DNA of 50,806 nt, from contig JAFYDK010000072.1 in NCBI GenBank assembly GCA_017544805.1, positions 1-50,806 of the forward strand, written 5' to 3'. Both the position numbers and the translations under genes were made by a program. The notes beneath the pieces were generated by a model. That model saw nothing but the letters and a program-made list of their open reading frames with translations, was not told where the DNA came from and did no database searches. Source of the DNA: Bacteroidales bacterium (GTDB lineage: Bacteria > Bacteroidota > Bacteroidia > Bacteroidales > UBA3824). Positions 33,982-41,915 of the stretch are shown here, in pieces; within the stretch, counting starts at the first letter, position 1, and each line of letters starts with the position of its first letter.

Positions 33982-35310
33982 TTACACAAACTGAGCGAAA
34001 TACACCGGCAGACAACTTGTATTGCCATCCTTGTGATAGTCTTTTGTGTACAGCAAAATCCTGTCGCTTATCCGTGACGAAAATTTTTCGCAAAAGGCAT
34101 CCAACGATTTATGCGTTTTGTAGCCGGACGATTTCACTTCTACCGGCACCAACTTACTGCCCCGCGAAAGCAGAAAATCAACTTCGTAATTATGATTGTT
34201 GCCGTCAGGAAAAGTATAATAATACAACTCGTTGCCGGCGGTGCGGAGAATCTGAGCCGTCAGGTTTTCATAAACATAACCTAAATTAGCATCGGTCTTG
34301 TCGGAAAGAAGTTTTTGATACACAACGTTTTCTGTATAGTCTTTATCCCAAAACGCCAACGTAAGAAAAAGTCCTGTATCGTTGACAAACATCTTATAAC
34401 GGCTATAATCCTTGGAAAGAGCCATGCCGACTGCCGGATCTGAGGCGTGGTATGCGATATTGACAACCATGCTGTCAGCCATGTCTTTTATGACGGCAAT
34501 AACGGAGTCGGTAATGCGGCTTTCGGTCGCCGATGAAATCATAAACCTGTTGGCATTACCAGTGAGTTGCGCCGGAATATTCATAAACATCTGCGAGGCT
34601 GCACCGGAAATATCAATTTTTCTGAAATCATCGTCATATAGTTGAATTATTTCCCGCTTTTTCTCGTCAACCTGTTGTAAATTATTGGTATTCAGATAAG
34701 TATCAACGGCTTGCGGCATACCGCCCACAACCATGTAAAGCCGCAAATCCCGCATCCACTGACGGTGAACAGCCTGCCCCATAGGACGTTTCATCTCAAA
34801 CGCGCTACGCATGAATCCGCCCGTATTTTCATCACCCATAGCCGTCCTGAACTCTTCAAAATCCATCGGATAAAGTGTCAGCCGTGTCTCCTCCGACGGA
34901 ATAAGTATGTTTTGAACGTTTTTCTTAATCGAAAGCAAAGAACCAGTCTCAATAAAATCATATCTGCCGTCTTTTACAAGATATTTAATTGCCTGACGAG
35001 CAGCGGGTTGAAACTGAACTTCATCGAAAATTACAACAGATTCCCTTTTATAAAGCGTTGTGTGAAAGAGGTTTTGCAGCCTGAAAAAGAAATAGTCCAA
35101 GTCCCTCATATTTTCAAAAAGTTCATTGACTTCACCTGAGGACTGCGCAAAATCAATGAGAATGTATGATTTGTATTCGTTTTGGGCGAAAAATTCAGCG
35201 AGGGTGCTTTTGCCCACCCGCCTTGCGCCTTTTATCAGCAAAGCAGTTGAACCATTGCGCTCGGTTTTCCACTTTAACATTTTGTCGTATAATTTCCTCT
35301 TAAAAATCAT
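33982..35310 (-). CDS. AAA_14 ATPase with C-terminal DUF4143 domain
   Basis: The start at 35310 (MIFKRKLYDKMLKW) gives 442 residues; an ATG twelve codons upstream would fall next to the -7 box. Walker A is LIKGARRVGKSTL near 27-39 and Walker B is VVIFDEVQF near 90. The C-terminal half is DUF4143 with the nuclease-like strand order VDFLLSRGSKLVPVEVKSSG (a PD-(D/E)xK-type signature). This family is widespread and often multicopy in Bacteroidota and archaea; its cell role is unsettled, with defence or toxin-like roles proposed on weak evidence. Here it is a single gene with repeat arrays on both sides, suggesting a self-contained cassette. Confidence 0.92.
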   Translation of the reverse strand: MIFKRKLYDKMLKWKTERNGSTALLIKGARRVGKSTLAEFFAQNEYKSYILIDFAQSSGEVNELFENMRDLDYFFFRLQNLFHTTLYKRESVVIFDEVQFQPAARQAIKYLVKDGRYDFIETGSLLSIKKNVQNILIPSEETRLTLYPMDFEEFRTAMGDENTGGFMRSAFEMKRPMGQAVHRQWMRDLRLYMVVGGMPQAVDTYLNTNNLQQVDEKKREIIQLYDDDFRKIDISGAASQMFMNIPAQLTGNANRFMISSATESRITDSVIAVIKDMADSMVVNIAYHASDPAVGMALSKDYSRYKMFVNDTGLFLTLAFWDKDYTENVVYQKLLSDKTDANLGYVYENLTAQILRTAGNELYYYTFPDGNNHNYEVDFLLSRGSKLVPVEVKSSGYKTHKSLDAFCEKFSSRISDRILLYTKDYHKDGNTSCLPVYFAQFV

Positions 35311-35335
35311 AATTGTTTTCGCATTAAAAATCAGG

Positions 35336-35366
35336 CAAATATACAACCTTTTGCAGTTTTCGCAAA
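35336..35366 (-). promoter_or_regulatory. Promoter of the AAA ATPase gene, -33 box inside the repeat
   Basis: The minus strand has TTTG (35366-35363), 19 bases, then TATATTTG (35343-35336), an exact consensus match. The -33 box is part of the first 33-bp repeat unit. The transcript would begin a few bases before the start codon at 35310. Confidence 0.75.
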
Positions 35367-35440
35367 ATTTTTTCAGCCCAAAACTGCAGTTTTCGCAAAA
35401 TTTTTTCAGCCTGAAACTGCACTTTTCGCAAAATTTTCAC
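35353..35440. repeat. 33-bp direct repeat array, right side of the AAA ATPase gene
   Basis: Two full 33-base units (35353-35385 and 35386-35418) and a partial third (35419-35440) lie head to tail without spacers. They differ at only a few bases from each other and from the left copies at 33891-33945. The unit contains TTTTGCGAAAACTGC on the minus strand, which supplies the -33 box of the ATPase gene. Confidence 0.9.
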
Positions 35441-35463
35441 AATTTCTTTTGTTTTATATGTAC

Positions 35464-35516
35464 AAAAAAAATAATGCATTGGACGAAATTTTTTTCGCCC
35501 GTTGCATTATTTTTTA
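35464..35516. terminator. Bidirectional terminator downstream of glgB
   Basis: A 13-bp A/T-flanked stem (AAAAAATAATGCA / TGCATTATTTTTT) with an inner GCCCG region and runs of A and T at both ends. It lies 14 bases after the glgB stop. Confidence 0.85.
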
Positions 35517-35529
35517 GACAATTATTTTT

Positions 35530-37626
35530 TTAGTCCCTTACTTTTTTCAAAACCATAACCGTTCTATTAACGTTGTAAATCGAGAGAACATAGTGTCCGT
35601 CTTTTTCCATTGAGAAAAATTCCGTTGAATCATCCACACGGTTGAAACCGCCGAATTTTTCGTCGTCAGAGTTCAAAATTATCTTGTAAACACCTGCCTC
35701 GGGAATGTAGAACGTATAATCGGGAATACAAGCCGTCGGGTGAAAATTGAAAACAAATATTAATCCGCCTTTCTTTTCAACTATCGTGTGATTGTATTCG
35801 TCCATGTTAAGTTGCTGACCATAAAGATCTTGCATTACAGGATATTCTTTTATAAGATTGATTAACGCCTCGTCAAAATCGTTCAAATAATGATATTTAA
35901 GATAAGGAGCATCCATGAGCGACCACAAACGGCGGGCGTGTTTGTAACTCCAACCGTTGCCCTCGCGCGGAAAATCTATCCATTCAGGGTGTCCGAACTC
36001 GTTACCCATGAAATTCATATAAGCCTGTCCGCCGTTAACAATCGTAAAGGCACGAATCATTTTATGAAGGGCAATTCCACGGTCAATGATAAGGTTCTGA
36101 CGGTTTGTAGCCATGTCAAAATACATCTCTTTGTCCATCAAACGGAACGCAATCGTTTTGTCGCCCACTAACGCTTGGTCATGACTTTCAGCGTATGCAA
36201 TAGTACGAACCTGCGGCAAACGATTGTTAAGAACGTTCCAAAGTTGATAAACATTCCATTGATCATCAGACTGCTCTTTAAGAATCTTAATCCAAAAATC
36301 CGGAATACCCATGCCAAGACGGTAGTCAAAACCGAGACCGCCTTCCTCAACGGGACATGTTAAACCCGGCATACCCGAAACATCTTCCGCAATAGAAATT
36401 GATTCAGGATTGATGATTTTCATCAATTTGTTAGCGAGTTGAAGATACGTAACAGCGTCAAATTCAACACCGTCGCGGAAATACTTATATTGGTCAAAAC
36501 TGTCAATATTACCGTGATGGAAATACAACATTGAAGTTACACCGTCAAAGCGGAAACCGTCAAAATGAAATTCTTCCATCCAATAGCGGATATTTGAAAG
36601 CAAAAACTGAATAACTTCGTTTTTACCGTAATTAAAAAGTTTTGAATCCCACTGCGGATGGTCGCCTCTGCCGCCAGGATGCGTGTAAAGGTCATCAGTT
36701 CCGTCCAAACGGTTAATGCCCTCTGTTGTATTCTTAACAGTATGAGAATGAACAATATCCATTATGACACGAAGTCCGTTTTCATGAGCGGTTTTAATAA
36801 GGTGTTTCAATTCTTCAGGCGTTCCGAACCTCGAACTCGGCGCAAAAAAGTTTGAAACATGATAACCGAAAGAGCCATAATACGGATGTTCGGCGATTGC
36901 CATTATTTGAATAGTGTTATAACCGCCTTTTTTAATATGCGGCAAAACATTTTCTTCAAATTCTTTGTAAGTTCCTACACCTTCTTTCTCCTGCCCCATT
37001 CCGATATGACATTCATAAATGAGCAAAGGCTCTGACGGATTAGGACGGAATTTTTTTCTCCCCCAAACAAAAGGTTTTTCAGGTCTCCAAACCTGTGCTG
37101 AAAATATTTTCGTAACATCGTCCTGAACGGCACGTGTAGTATAAGCGGGCAAACGGTCGATAATTGAATCGTCAGCACCGTGAACTATGATTTTGTAAAG
37201 CGAACCGTGAACGAATGTTTTTGAATAAGTTTTGTCATCTAAAAAAATCTCCCAAATACCGTTTTCTTTTTTTACAAGCGGATTTTTGTAACGATCCCAC
37301 TTGTTGAAATCACCAAAAAGAAAAATCTCTTTTGCGTTAGGAGCCCATTCGCGTAAATACCAGCCCTTGTCTTCTTCGGAATAATTAAGACCCAGATATT
37401 TATATTGACCAGCAAAATCTACGAATGTCGGATAATAACTTTCAAGTTCTTTGAATTTAGCAAGATACCTATTGTAACGTGCTATAATATCGTCTTTTAC
37501 AGGGTCGAGCCAGTGGTCATCCATAATGGACAAATGAACAGGCTCTTGAGTCGTTTGAACTACGGAAGTTTCTGTTTTTTTGTTTTTTATTGGCGTTTTA
37601 GCCGTTTTAGATGATTGTCTTACCAT
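35530..37626 (-). CDS. glgB: 1,4-alpha-glucan (glycogen) branching enzyme
   Basis: The 698-residue protein has a basic N-terminal tail, a CBM48 domain at about 75-180 (YSEEDKGWYLREWAPNAKEIFLFGDFNKWD) and a GH13 barrel with DIVHSHTVKNT, FRFDGVTSMLYFHHG (nucleophile Asp), SIAEDVSGMPG (acid/base Glu) and YAESHDQALVGDKT. The sequence resembles the eukaryote-like GBE group (GH13 subfamily 8), common in Bacteroidota, more than E. coli GlgB. It transfers alpha-1,4 chains to 1,6 branch points of glycogen in the cytosol. No other glycogen gene is next to it. Confidence 0.96.
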   Translation of the reverse strand: MVRQSSKTAKTPIKNKKTETSVVQTTQEPVHLSIMDDHWLDPVKDDIIARYNRYLAKFKELESYYPTFVDFAGQYKYLGLNYSEEDKGWYLREWAPNAKEIFLFGDFNKWDRYKNPLVKKENGIWEIFLDDKTYSKTFVHGSLYKIIVHGADDSIIDRLPAYTTRAVQDDVTKIFSAQVWRPEKPFVWGRKKFRPNPSEPLLIYECHIGMGQEKEGVGTYKEFEENVLPHIKKGGYNTIQIMAIAEHPYYGSFGYHVSNFFAPSSRFGTPEELKHLIKTAHENGLRVIMDIVHSHTVKNTTEGINRLDGTDDLYTHPGGRGDHPQWDSKLFNYGKNEVIQFLLSNIRYWMEEFHFDGFRFDGVTSMLYFHHGNIDSFDQYKYFRDGVEFDAVTYLQLANKLMKIINPESISIAEDVSGMPGLTCPVEEGGLGFDYRLGMGIPDFWIKILKEQSDDQWNVYQLWNVLNNRLPQVRTIAYAESHDQALVGDKTIAFRLMDKEMYFDMATNRQNLIIDRGIALHKMIRAFTIVNGGQAYMNFMGNEFGHPEWIDFPREGNGWSYKHARRLWSLMDAPYLKYHYLNDFDEALINLIKEYPVMQDLYGQQLNMDEYNHTIVEKKGGLIFVFNFHPTACIPDYTFYIPEAGVYKIILNSDDEKFGGFNRVDDSTEFFSMEKDGHYVLSIYNVNRTVMVLKKVRD

Positions 37627-37783
37627 AATAACTATAATTACATATAATAATTTAATTTGAGCGAAATTAAAAACAAATTACGAAAATAAAAAACTTTTTT
37701 TTAATATTTTTGCAATAATAGTTCAAAGGCAACGTTTTAAATAGTGTAAGGCAAATAAAAATATTAATTAACTAAAACTTCAG

Positions 37784-37963
37784 ATGCCTATGAATGAAAG
37801 TTACCCAAAGAAAAATTATTCAAAAAATTACATTTCGCTCGACGGATTTCACCGTTTGACCCGTGAAGTAGAAACCATGGAGAAAGAGGTTTTTACAAAA
37901 GTTGACAACTTAAAACTGTCGCCGAGCAAGGAAACATTAAAGAAGATTTTTTCCTTCTTGTAA
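37784..37963 (+). CDS. Small conserved-looking protein of unknown function (59 residues)
   Basis: This short frame begins ATGCCTATGAATG (a second ATG is at 37790), is preceded by an A-rich leader, and is followed within 40 bases by a strong terminator, so it looks like a real gene. The product is hydrophilic and basic: it includes the segment NYISLDGFHRLTREVETMEK in the middle and LKLSPSKETLKKIFSFL at the end. I recognise no domain, signal or membrane segment. A -7-like TATTTTTG lies at 37705-37712. It would be missed by annotation pipelines with a 60-residue cutoff. Confidence 0.75.
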   Translation: MPMNESYPKKNYSKNYISLDGFHRLTREVETMEKEVFTKVDNLKLSPSKETLKKIFSFL

Positions 37964-37998
37964 TTTATAAAGAATAAAGAAACATAACATTTTTTTAG

Positions 37999-38030
37999 GG
38001 CTGCTTGAAAAAGGCAGCCTTTATTTTTTT
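37999..38030. terminator. Bidirectional terminator between the small gene and the transglycosylase
   Basis: GGCTGC (37999-38004) pairs with GCAGCC (38014-38019) and is followed by a T-run on the plus strand; a T-run lies also on the left side, so the converging transglycosylase gene uses the same hairpin. Confidence 0.85.
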
Positions 38031-38751
38031 AGAAATTATTTTTGAAATATTCCATATATTCCAAACCTTTTTTAACATAATCGGGGTCATAAGTAAGATG
38101 TTTGCCGCTTTTAGGAATCGGGCGTCCCGTGTTATGAATATGAAAAGCATCGCCGTAACGGGCTTGTCTGATGTAATCACCGTATGTTTTATCAATCCAA
38201 AAAACGCCCCAATACAAAGAATTAGCACCGCGTAAGTCCTTGATTTTCACATCCAAATGCAAACATTTATAACCCATTAATTGGAAAGGACCCCAAGAGG
38301 ATGCCAAATTTATCAACGCCTCATCGGAGGCATCGGCAATATCCTTGTACGAAATATTTTCAAGCGAGGCCTGAGAATGTTCCTGAATAGCTTTCAATTT
38401 CTGATAAATACCTTTTTCAAAACGCGGCGGCACGTCTTTTCTGCCTGAAGATTCCAACATTATAAGTGCCATCAAATATTCTTTTGACAAATCGAATTGA
38501 ACAGATAAAATTTTAATTTCCTTACCGTAATTAGCGATTGCAGCATCAAAACCGCCCTTTGAATCCTCAGAAGACGAAATAGGTAAATTACAATTTCTAA
38601 AATACAAAAACAGTACAATAAACAAAGCCGCAAAAAAAACGATTTTTAAGACTCTGCTACCTTTTTTCCTTTTGAAATCTCTTGAAAGAGAATATTTTAC
38701 CCGTTTCAAATATTTGATTTTCGTTAATAGAGAATTGTAAAATCCAGCCAT
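38029..38751 (-). CDS. Membrane-anchored lytic transglycosylase / N-acetylmuramidase-like protein
   Basis: The start at 38751 (MAGFYNSLLTK) gives 240 residues; nine extra codons precede it in frame. A basic N-terminal region is followed by one membrane helix (VLKIVFFAALFIVLFLYF) near 40-57. The periplasmic part has the lysozyme-like signature LIMLESSGRKDVPPRFEKGIYQ with a putative catalytic Glu, then ASSWGPFQLMGYKCLHLDVKIKDL and GDAFHIHNTGRPIPKSG, as in the DUF3380/SLT group. It likely cuts peptidoglycan glycan chains. It is convergent with the small gene and downstream of tRNA-Tyr. Confidence 0.82.
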   Translation of the reverse strand: MAGFYNSLLTKIKYLKRVKYSLSRDFKRKKGSRVLKIVFFAALFIVLFLYFRNCNLPISSSEDSKGGFDAAIANYGKEIKILSVQFDLSKEYLMALIMLESSGRKDVPPRFEKGIYQKLKAIQEHSQASLENISYKDIADASDEALINLASSWGPFQLMGYKCLHLDVKIKDLRGANSLYWGVFWIDKTYGDYIRQARYGDAFHIHNTGRPIPKSGKHLTYDPDYVKKGLEYMEYFKNNF

Positions 38752-38799
38752 TTTTTTTAACAAAAGATTTATTTGCAAATATAATAAAAATTCTACAAA

Positions 38800-38837
38800 T
38801 AAAAAAACGCTGCCTTTTAAATAATCAAAAGCAGCGT
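38800..38837 (-). terminator. Terminator of tRNA-Tyr
   Basis: The minus strand has ACGCTGC (38837-38831) pairing with GCAGCGT (38813-38807), followed by seven T. It is 15 bases after the tRNA 3' end. Confidence 0.88.
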
Positions 38838-38852
38838 CCTCATTTTTCTTTG

Positions 38853-38934
38853 TGGGAAGTGATGGATTCGAACCACCGAAGTCGTAGACAACAGATTTAC
38901 AGTCTGCCCCATTTGACCGCTCTGGAAACTTCCC
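38853..38934 (-). tRNA. tRNA-Tyr: tRNA-Tyr (anticodon GTA)
   Basis: The minus strand folds as a class II tRNA: acceptor GGGAAGT/ACTTCCC, anticodon arm CAGACTGTAAATCTG with anticodon GTA, a long variable arm and the T arm GGTGGTTCGAATCCATC. The 82-base length fits tRNA-Tyr. The CCA end is not encoded. It has its own promoter and terminator, so it is a single-gene unit. Confidence 0.97.
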
Positions 38935-38953
38935 GTTCCTTATTTTTGCGCTG

Positions 38954-38985
38954 CAAAGGTAAAAAGGATTTTTATAATATCCAAA
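38954..38985 (-). promoter_or_regulatory. Promoter of tRNA-Tyr
   Basis: The minus strand has TTTG (38985-38982), 20 bases, TACCTTTG (38961-38954), a perfect consensus match, 20 bases before the mature tRNA end. Confidence 0.9.
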
Positions 38986-38990
38986 TTTTT

Positions 38991-39021
38991 TTTGATAAAA
39001 TTTTCATTTTTTTTACCTTTG
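38991..39021 (+). promoter_or_regulatory. Promoter of the ComEA-like gene
   Basis: TTTG at 38991-38994, 19 bases, TACCTTTG at 39014-39021. Its -33 box lies only five bases from that of the divergent tRNA-Tyr promoter, and both use the same -7 sequence. Confidence 0.88.
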
Positions 39022-39039
39022 CAAAAAAATTAATTGAAA

Positions 39040-40179
39040 ATGAGCATATTAAAAAAATTTTTTAACCGTCTTAACAATTCGCCACTGACTTACATCGAAA
39101 AAAAAGACAAACGACAAGTTATAACATTGATTATCACGATTTTAATAGTATTTTCAGCGACAAAAATTTACCAAGTAACCGCCGCTAAAAACACACTGAA
39201 TTTATCCCCGAAAGAAGAAGCGTTAGCCTTACAAAGACTTGACAGTCTTAATGTTATGTACGCCCAAAAATTAAAATCCGATACTCTTAACCGTTTGGAT
39301 TTATACATCGCAAACCGTTACGATACCCTTAAACTTTTTAAATTCAATCCAAACTCCGCAAGCGAAAAAGATTTGCAAAAACTCGGATTAACAGAAAAAC
39401 AAATCGCAAACTTAATAAATTACAGAAAAAACGGCGGTATTTTCAAAACAGAAAACGATTTCAGAAAACTCTACGGACTAAGAACAATGCAGTTCAATTT
39501 CTTACGCGAATATCTGTGTTTCAACGACTCAACAGCCCCACAACCACTCTCAAAAGAAAAAACCGAAGAAAAATATTTCGATTTCGATCCAAATTTCTTA
39601 ACCCGTGAAGAAATGTACAAACTCGGTTTCTCAACCAAACAAATCGAATCGTTCATGAAACAAAAAGACGAAAAAAATTGGAAATTCTATGTCAAAAAAG
39701 ATTTCGCATACGTCTATTTCATAGACGAAAAAAAATACAAAGAATTGGAAAAATATATCAAAATAGATCTAAACAAACTCTTCAACGGTAAAAAACTTTA
39801 CGACCTCAACCTCGCTAACGAAGACGAACTATCTCAAGCCGGATTCTCTCACGCCGAAGCACAAAACATCATAACTTTCCGAGAAAAAGTCGGCTACTTC
39901 TACGCCACATGGCAACTCTCCGACTGCATAAAATACGACCGCGCTAACTCCCTCAAAACCAATGTCTACACCTGCCACAGCGTCGAACTCAAAAAAATAA
40001 ATATCAACACCGCTGACGAAATAACTCTCCTAAACCACCCTTACCTCACAAAATTCCAAGTCTCTAAAATAATCGAAGCTCGTAACTCAAAACAATTCAA
40101 ACACATAGCCGACCTCCAAACTCTTAACGCTTTCGACCAAAAAGACCTTAAAAAACTACAACATTACATTGAATTTTAA
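39040..40179 (+). CDS. Membrane-anchored helix-hairpin-helix protein, ComEA-like
   Basis: The ATG at 39040 is used (a TTG lies two codons earlier). The 379 residues have an N-terminal membrane helix (VITLIITILIVFSATKIY) near 28-45, then four helix-hairpin-helix units: FNPNSASEKDLQKLGLTEKQIANLINYRKNGG, FDPNFLTREEMYKLGFSTKQI, DLNLANEDELSQAGFSHAEAQNIITFREKVG and ININTADEITLLNHPYLTKFQVSKIIEARNS. In ComEA such motifs bind DNA during uptake; in this phylum the role is not established. The gene's 3' third is markedly rich in A and C on the coding strand compared with its start. A 200-bp element follows at once. Confidence 0.87.
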   Translation: MSILKKFFNRLNNSPLTYIEKKDKRQVITLIITILIVFSATKIYQVTAAKNTLNLSPKEEALALQRLDSLNVMYAQKLKSDTLNRLDLYIANRYDTLKLFKFNPNSASEKDLQKLGLTEKQIANLINYRKNGGIFKTENDFRKLYGLRTMQFNFLREYLCFNDSTAPQPLSKEKTEEKYFDFDPNFLTREEMYKLGFSTKQIESFMKQKDEKNWKFYVKKDFAYVYFIDEKKYKELEKYIKIDLNKLFNGKKLYDLNLANEDELSQAGFSHAEAQNIITFREKVGYFYATWQLSDCIKYDRANSLKTNVYTCHSVELKKININTADEITLLNHPYLTKFQVSKIIEARNSKQFKHIADLQTLNAFDQKDLKKLQHYIEF

Positions 40180-40380
40180 AGGGATGACGCCGCTCAAGCC
40201 GCGGGGGCTGTTCTTTCTTGAAAGAAAGAACCAAAGAACTTTTAATTATTTATCTTAAATGCGTTAGGGGCTGTGGTTTTAAGACCACAGCCCCTAACAC
40301 ATTTAAGATAAATTTTACAAAAGTTTTCCGGTTCCCTTTTTCAAAAGGGAACTGCCCCGCCGGCATGAGGCGTTATAACC
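40180..40380. repeat. 200-bp hairpin-rich repeat element between convergent genes
   Basis: The element fills the whole gap between the ComEA-like stop and the asnS stop. Its ends are imperfect inverted repeats (GGGATGACGCC / GGGTTATAACGCC). Inside are TTCTTTCTT/AAGAAAGAA at 40211-40230, a roughly 28-bp near-perfect hairpin at 40248-40303 (GTTAGGGGCTGTGG arm), and GTTCCCTTTT/AAAAGGGAAC at 40331-40352. It codes for no protein and is more GC-rich than the genes around it. It looks like a non-autonomous mobile or REP-like unit and may also serve as a terminator. Confidence 0.75.
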
Positions 40381-41775
40381 CTAAAATGCAGCGTTTTTTG
40401 GTGTTCTTGGGAACGGGATAACGTCGCGAATGATTTGCATACCTGTTACGAAAAGGATTAGGCGTTCAAAACCGAGACCGAATCCGGCGTGAGGGCAAGA
40501 GCCCCATTTACGAGTTTCGAGATACCATTCGTATCCGTTAAGTTTCATATTGAGTTCGTTCATACGGTTAGTAAGTTTATCGTAACTTTCTTCGCGGACA
40601 GAACCACCGATGATTTCACCGATTGAGGGGAAGAGAACGTCAGTACCTTGAACGGTTTTGTTATCATCATTGATCTTCATGTAGAAAGATTTAATTTCTT
40701 TCGGGTAGTCAATCATGATAACGGGTTTTTTGAAATGTTCTTCAACGAGATAGCGTTCGTGTTCTGATGCTAAATCGACGCCCCAAGATACGGGGAATTC
40801 AAATTTTTTACCGTTTTTGATAGCCTCTTCCAAAATTTTGATACCTTCGGTGTATGGCAAACGGACGAAACTATCTTTTAGAATACCTTCCAAACGGGCG
40901 ATTAAACCTTTATCAATCATATTGTTAAGGAATTGCAAATCGTCTTTGCAGTTATCCAAAGCCCATTTAACGCAGTATTTTATGAAATCTTCTTCCAAAT
41001 CCATAAGTTCTTTGAGATCCATAAAAGCGATTTCGGGTTCTATCATCCAAAATTCAGCTAAGTGTCTGGGAGTGTTGGAGTTTTCGGCTCTGAAAGTAGG
41101 ACCGAAAGTGTAAATTGAACCAAGAGCCGTAGCAGCAAGTTCGCCTTCCAATTGTCCAGAAACGGTCAAAGATGTTTGAGCGCCGAAGAAGTCTTGAGAA
41201 TAATCTATTTCGCCCTCTTTGGTTTTCGGTAGATTTTTCAAGTCCAAGGTTGTAACTTGAAACATCTGACCTGCGCCTTCGCAATCGCTTGCCGTGATAA
41301 GCGGAGAGTTCCAATAATAAAAACCGTGCTGATGGAAATATGTGTGAATAGCCATCGCCATATTATGACGGATTCTGAAAACAGCTCCGAAAGTATTAGA
41401 ACGCATACGAATATTAGCGTGTTCTCTCAAAAATTCCATTGAGTGGCCTTTTTTCTGAAGGGGATAATCCGAGCCTGCAACGCCATAAACTTCAATTGCA
41501 GTAGCCTGAACTTCAACACTTTGCTCTGCGCCTTGACTTTTTACTAAAGTACCTTTTACATTAATGCAGGCACCTGTTGTAATATCTTTTAAAATATTTT
41601 CGTCGAATTTTTCAACGTCCACTACGATTTGAACGTTTTTGATAGTAGAACCGTCATTTAATGCAATGAAATTAACGGCTTTGCTGCCGCGGCGGGTTCT
41701 GACCCAACCTTTAACATTAACCTCTGCGCCGTAATCTTCACGCTTTAAAAGGTCGATAACTTTTGTTCTCTCCAT
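40381..41775 (-). CDS. asnS: Asparaginyl-tRNA synthetase
   Basis: The 464-residue protein has an N-terminal OB-fold anticodon-binding domain ([26 protein letters not shown]) and a class II core with motif 2 ([27 protein letters not shown]) and motif 3 ([15 protein letters not shown]). AsxxRS-specific residues such as [15 protein letters not shown] and [14 protein letters not shown] agree with AsnRS rather than AspRS. It charges tRNA-Asn. The start is followed upstream by an A/T-rich stretch; its stop touches the 200-bp element. Confidence 0.97.
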   Translation of the reverse strand: MERTKVIDLLKREDYGAEVNVKGWVRTRRGSKAVNFIALNDGSTIKNVQIVVDVEKFDENILKDITTGACINVKGTLVKSQGAEQSVEVQATAIEVYGVAGSDYPLQKKGHSMEFLREHANIRMRSNTFGAVFRIRHNMAMAIHTYFHQHGFYYWNSPLITASDCEGAGQMFQVTTLDLKNLPKTKEGEIDYSQDFFGAQTSLTVSGQLEGELAATALGSIYTFGPTFRAENSNTPRHLAEFWMIEPEIAFMDLKELMDLEEDFIKYCVKWALDNCKDDLQFLNNMIDKGLIARLEGILKDSFVRLPYTEGIKILEEAIKNGKKFEFPVSWGVDLASEHERYLVEEHFKKPVIMIDYPKEIKSFYMKINDDNKTVQGTDVLFPSIGEIIGGSVREESYDKLTNRMNELNMKLNGYEWYLETRKWGSCPHAGFGLGFERLILFVTGMQIIRDVIPFPRTPKNAAF

Positions 41776-41915
41776 TTTAATTTGTTTACTAAAAATTTTT
41801 ACGGCTGCAAAGATAACGGATTTTTCTCAAAATCAGAAAAAAAGTGAAAGAAAAATTTTGCAGTTATTTTAATTGTCATTAATTTAACCGCGTTAAATTT
41901 TACTATTATAATAAA

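Noticed and set aside
34711..35139. 142-codon plus-strand frame within the AAA ATPase gene
   Set aside because: Shadow of the ATPase coding region; the composition and motifs belong to the minus strand.
35353..35440. Possible CRISPR array (regular 33-bp repeats)
   Set aside because: The units follow one another without spacers, number only two to three, and no cas gene is present.
38850..39065. 71-codon reading frame on the plus strand
   Set aside because: It reads through the reverse complement of tRNA-Tyr and its promoter.
32221..40380. Insertion sequence or integron in the accessory-looking part
   Set aside because: No transposase or integrase reading frame is present; only short non-coding repeats are found.
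40218..40421. 67-codon frame in the 200-bp element
   Set aside because: It consists of hairpin arms and runs into the asnS end; no protein character.
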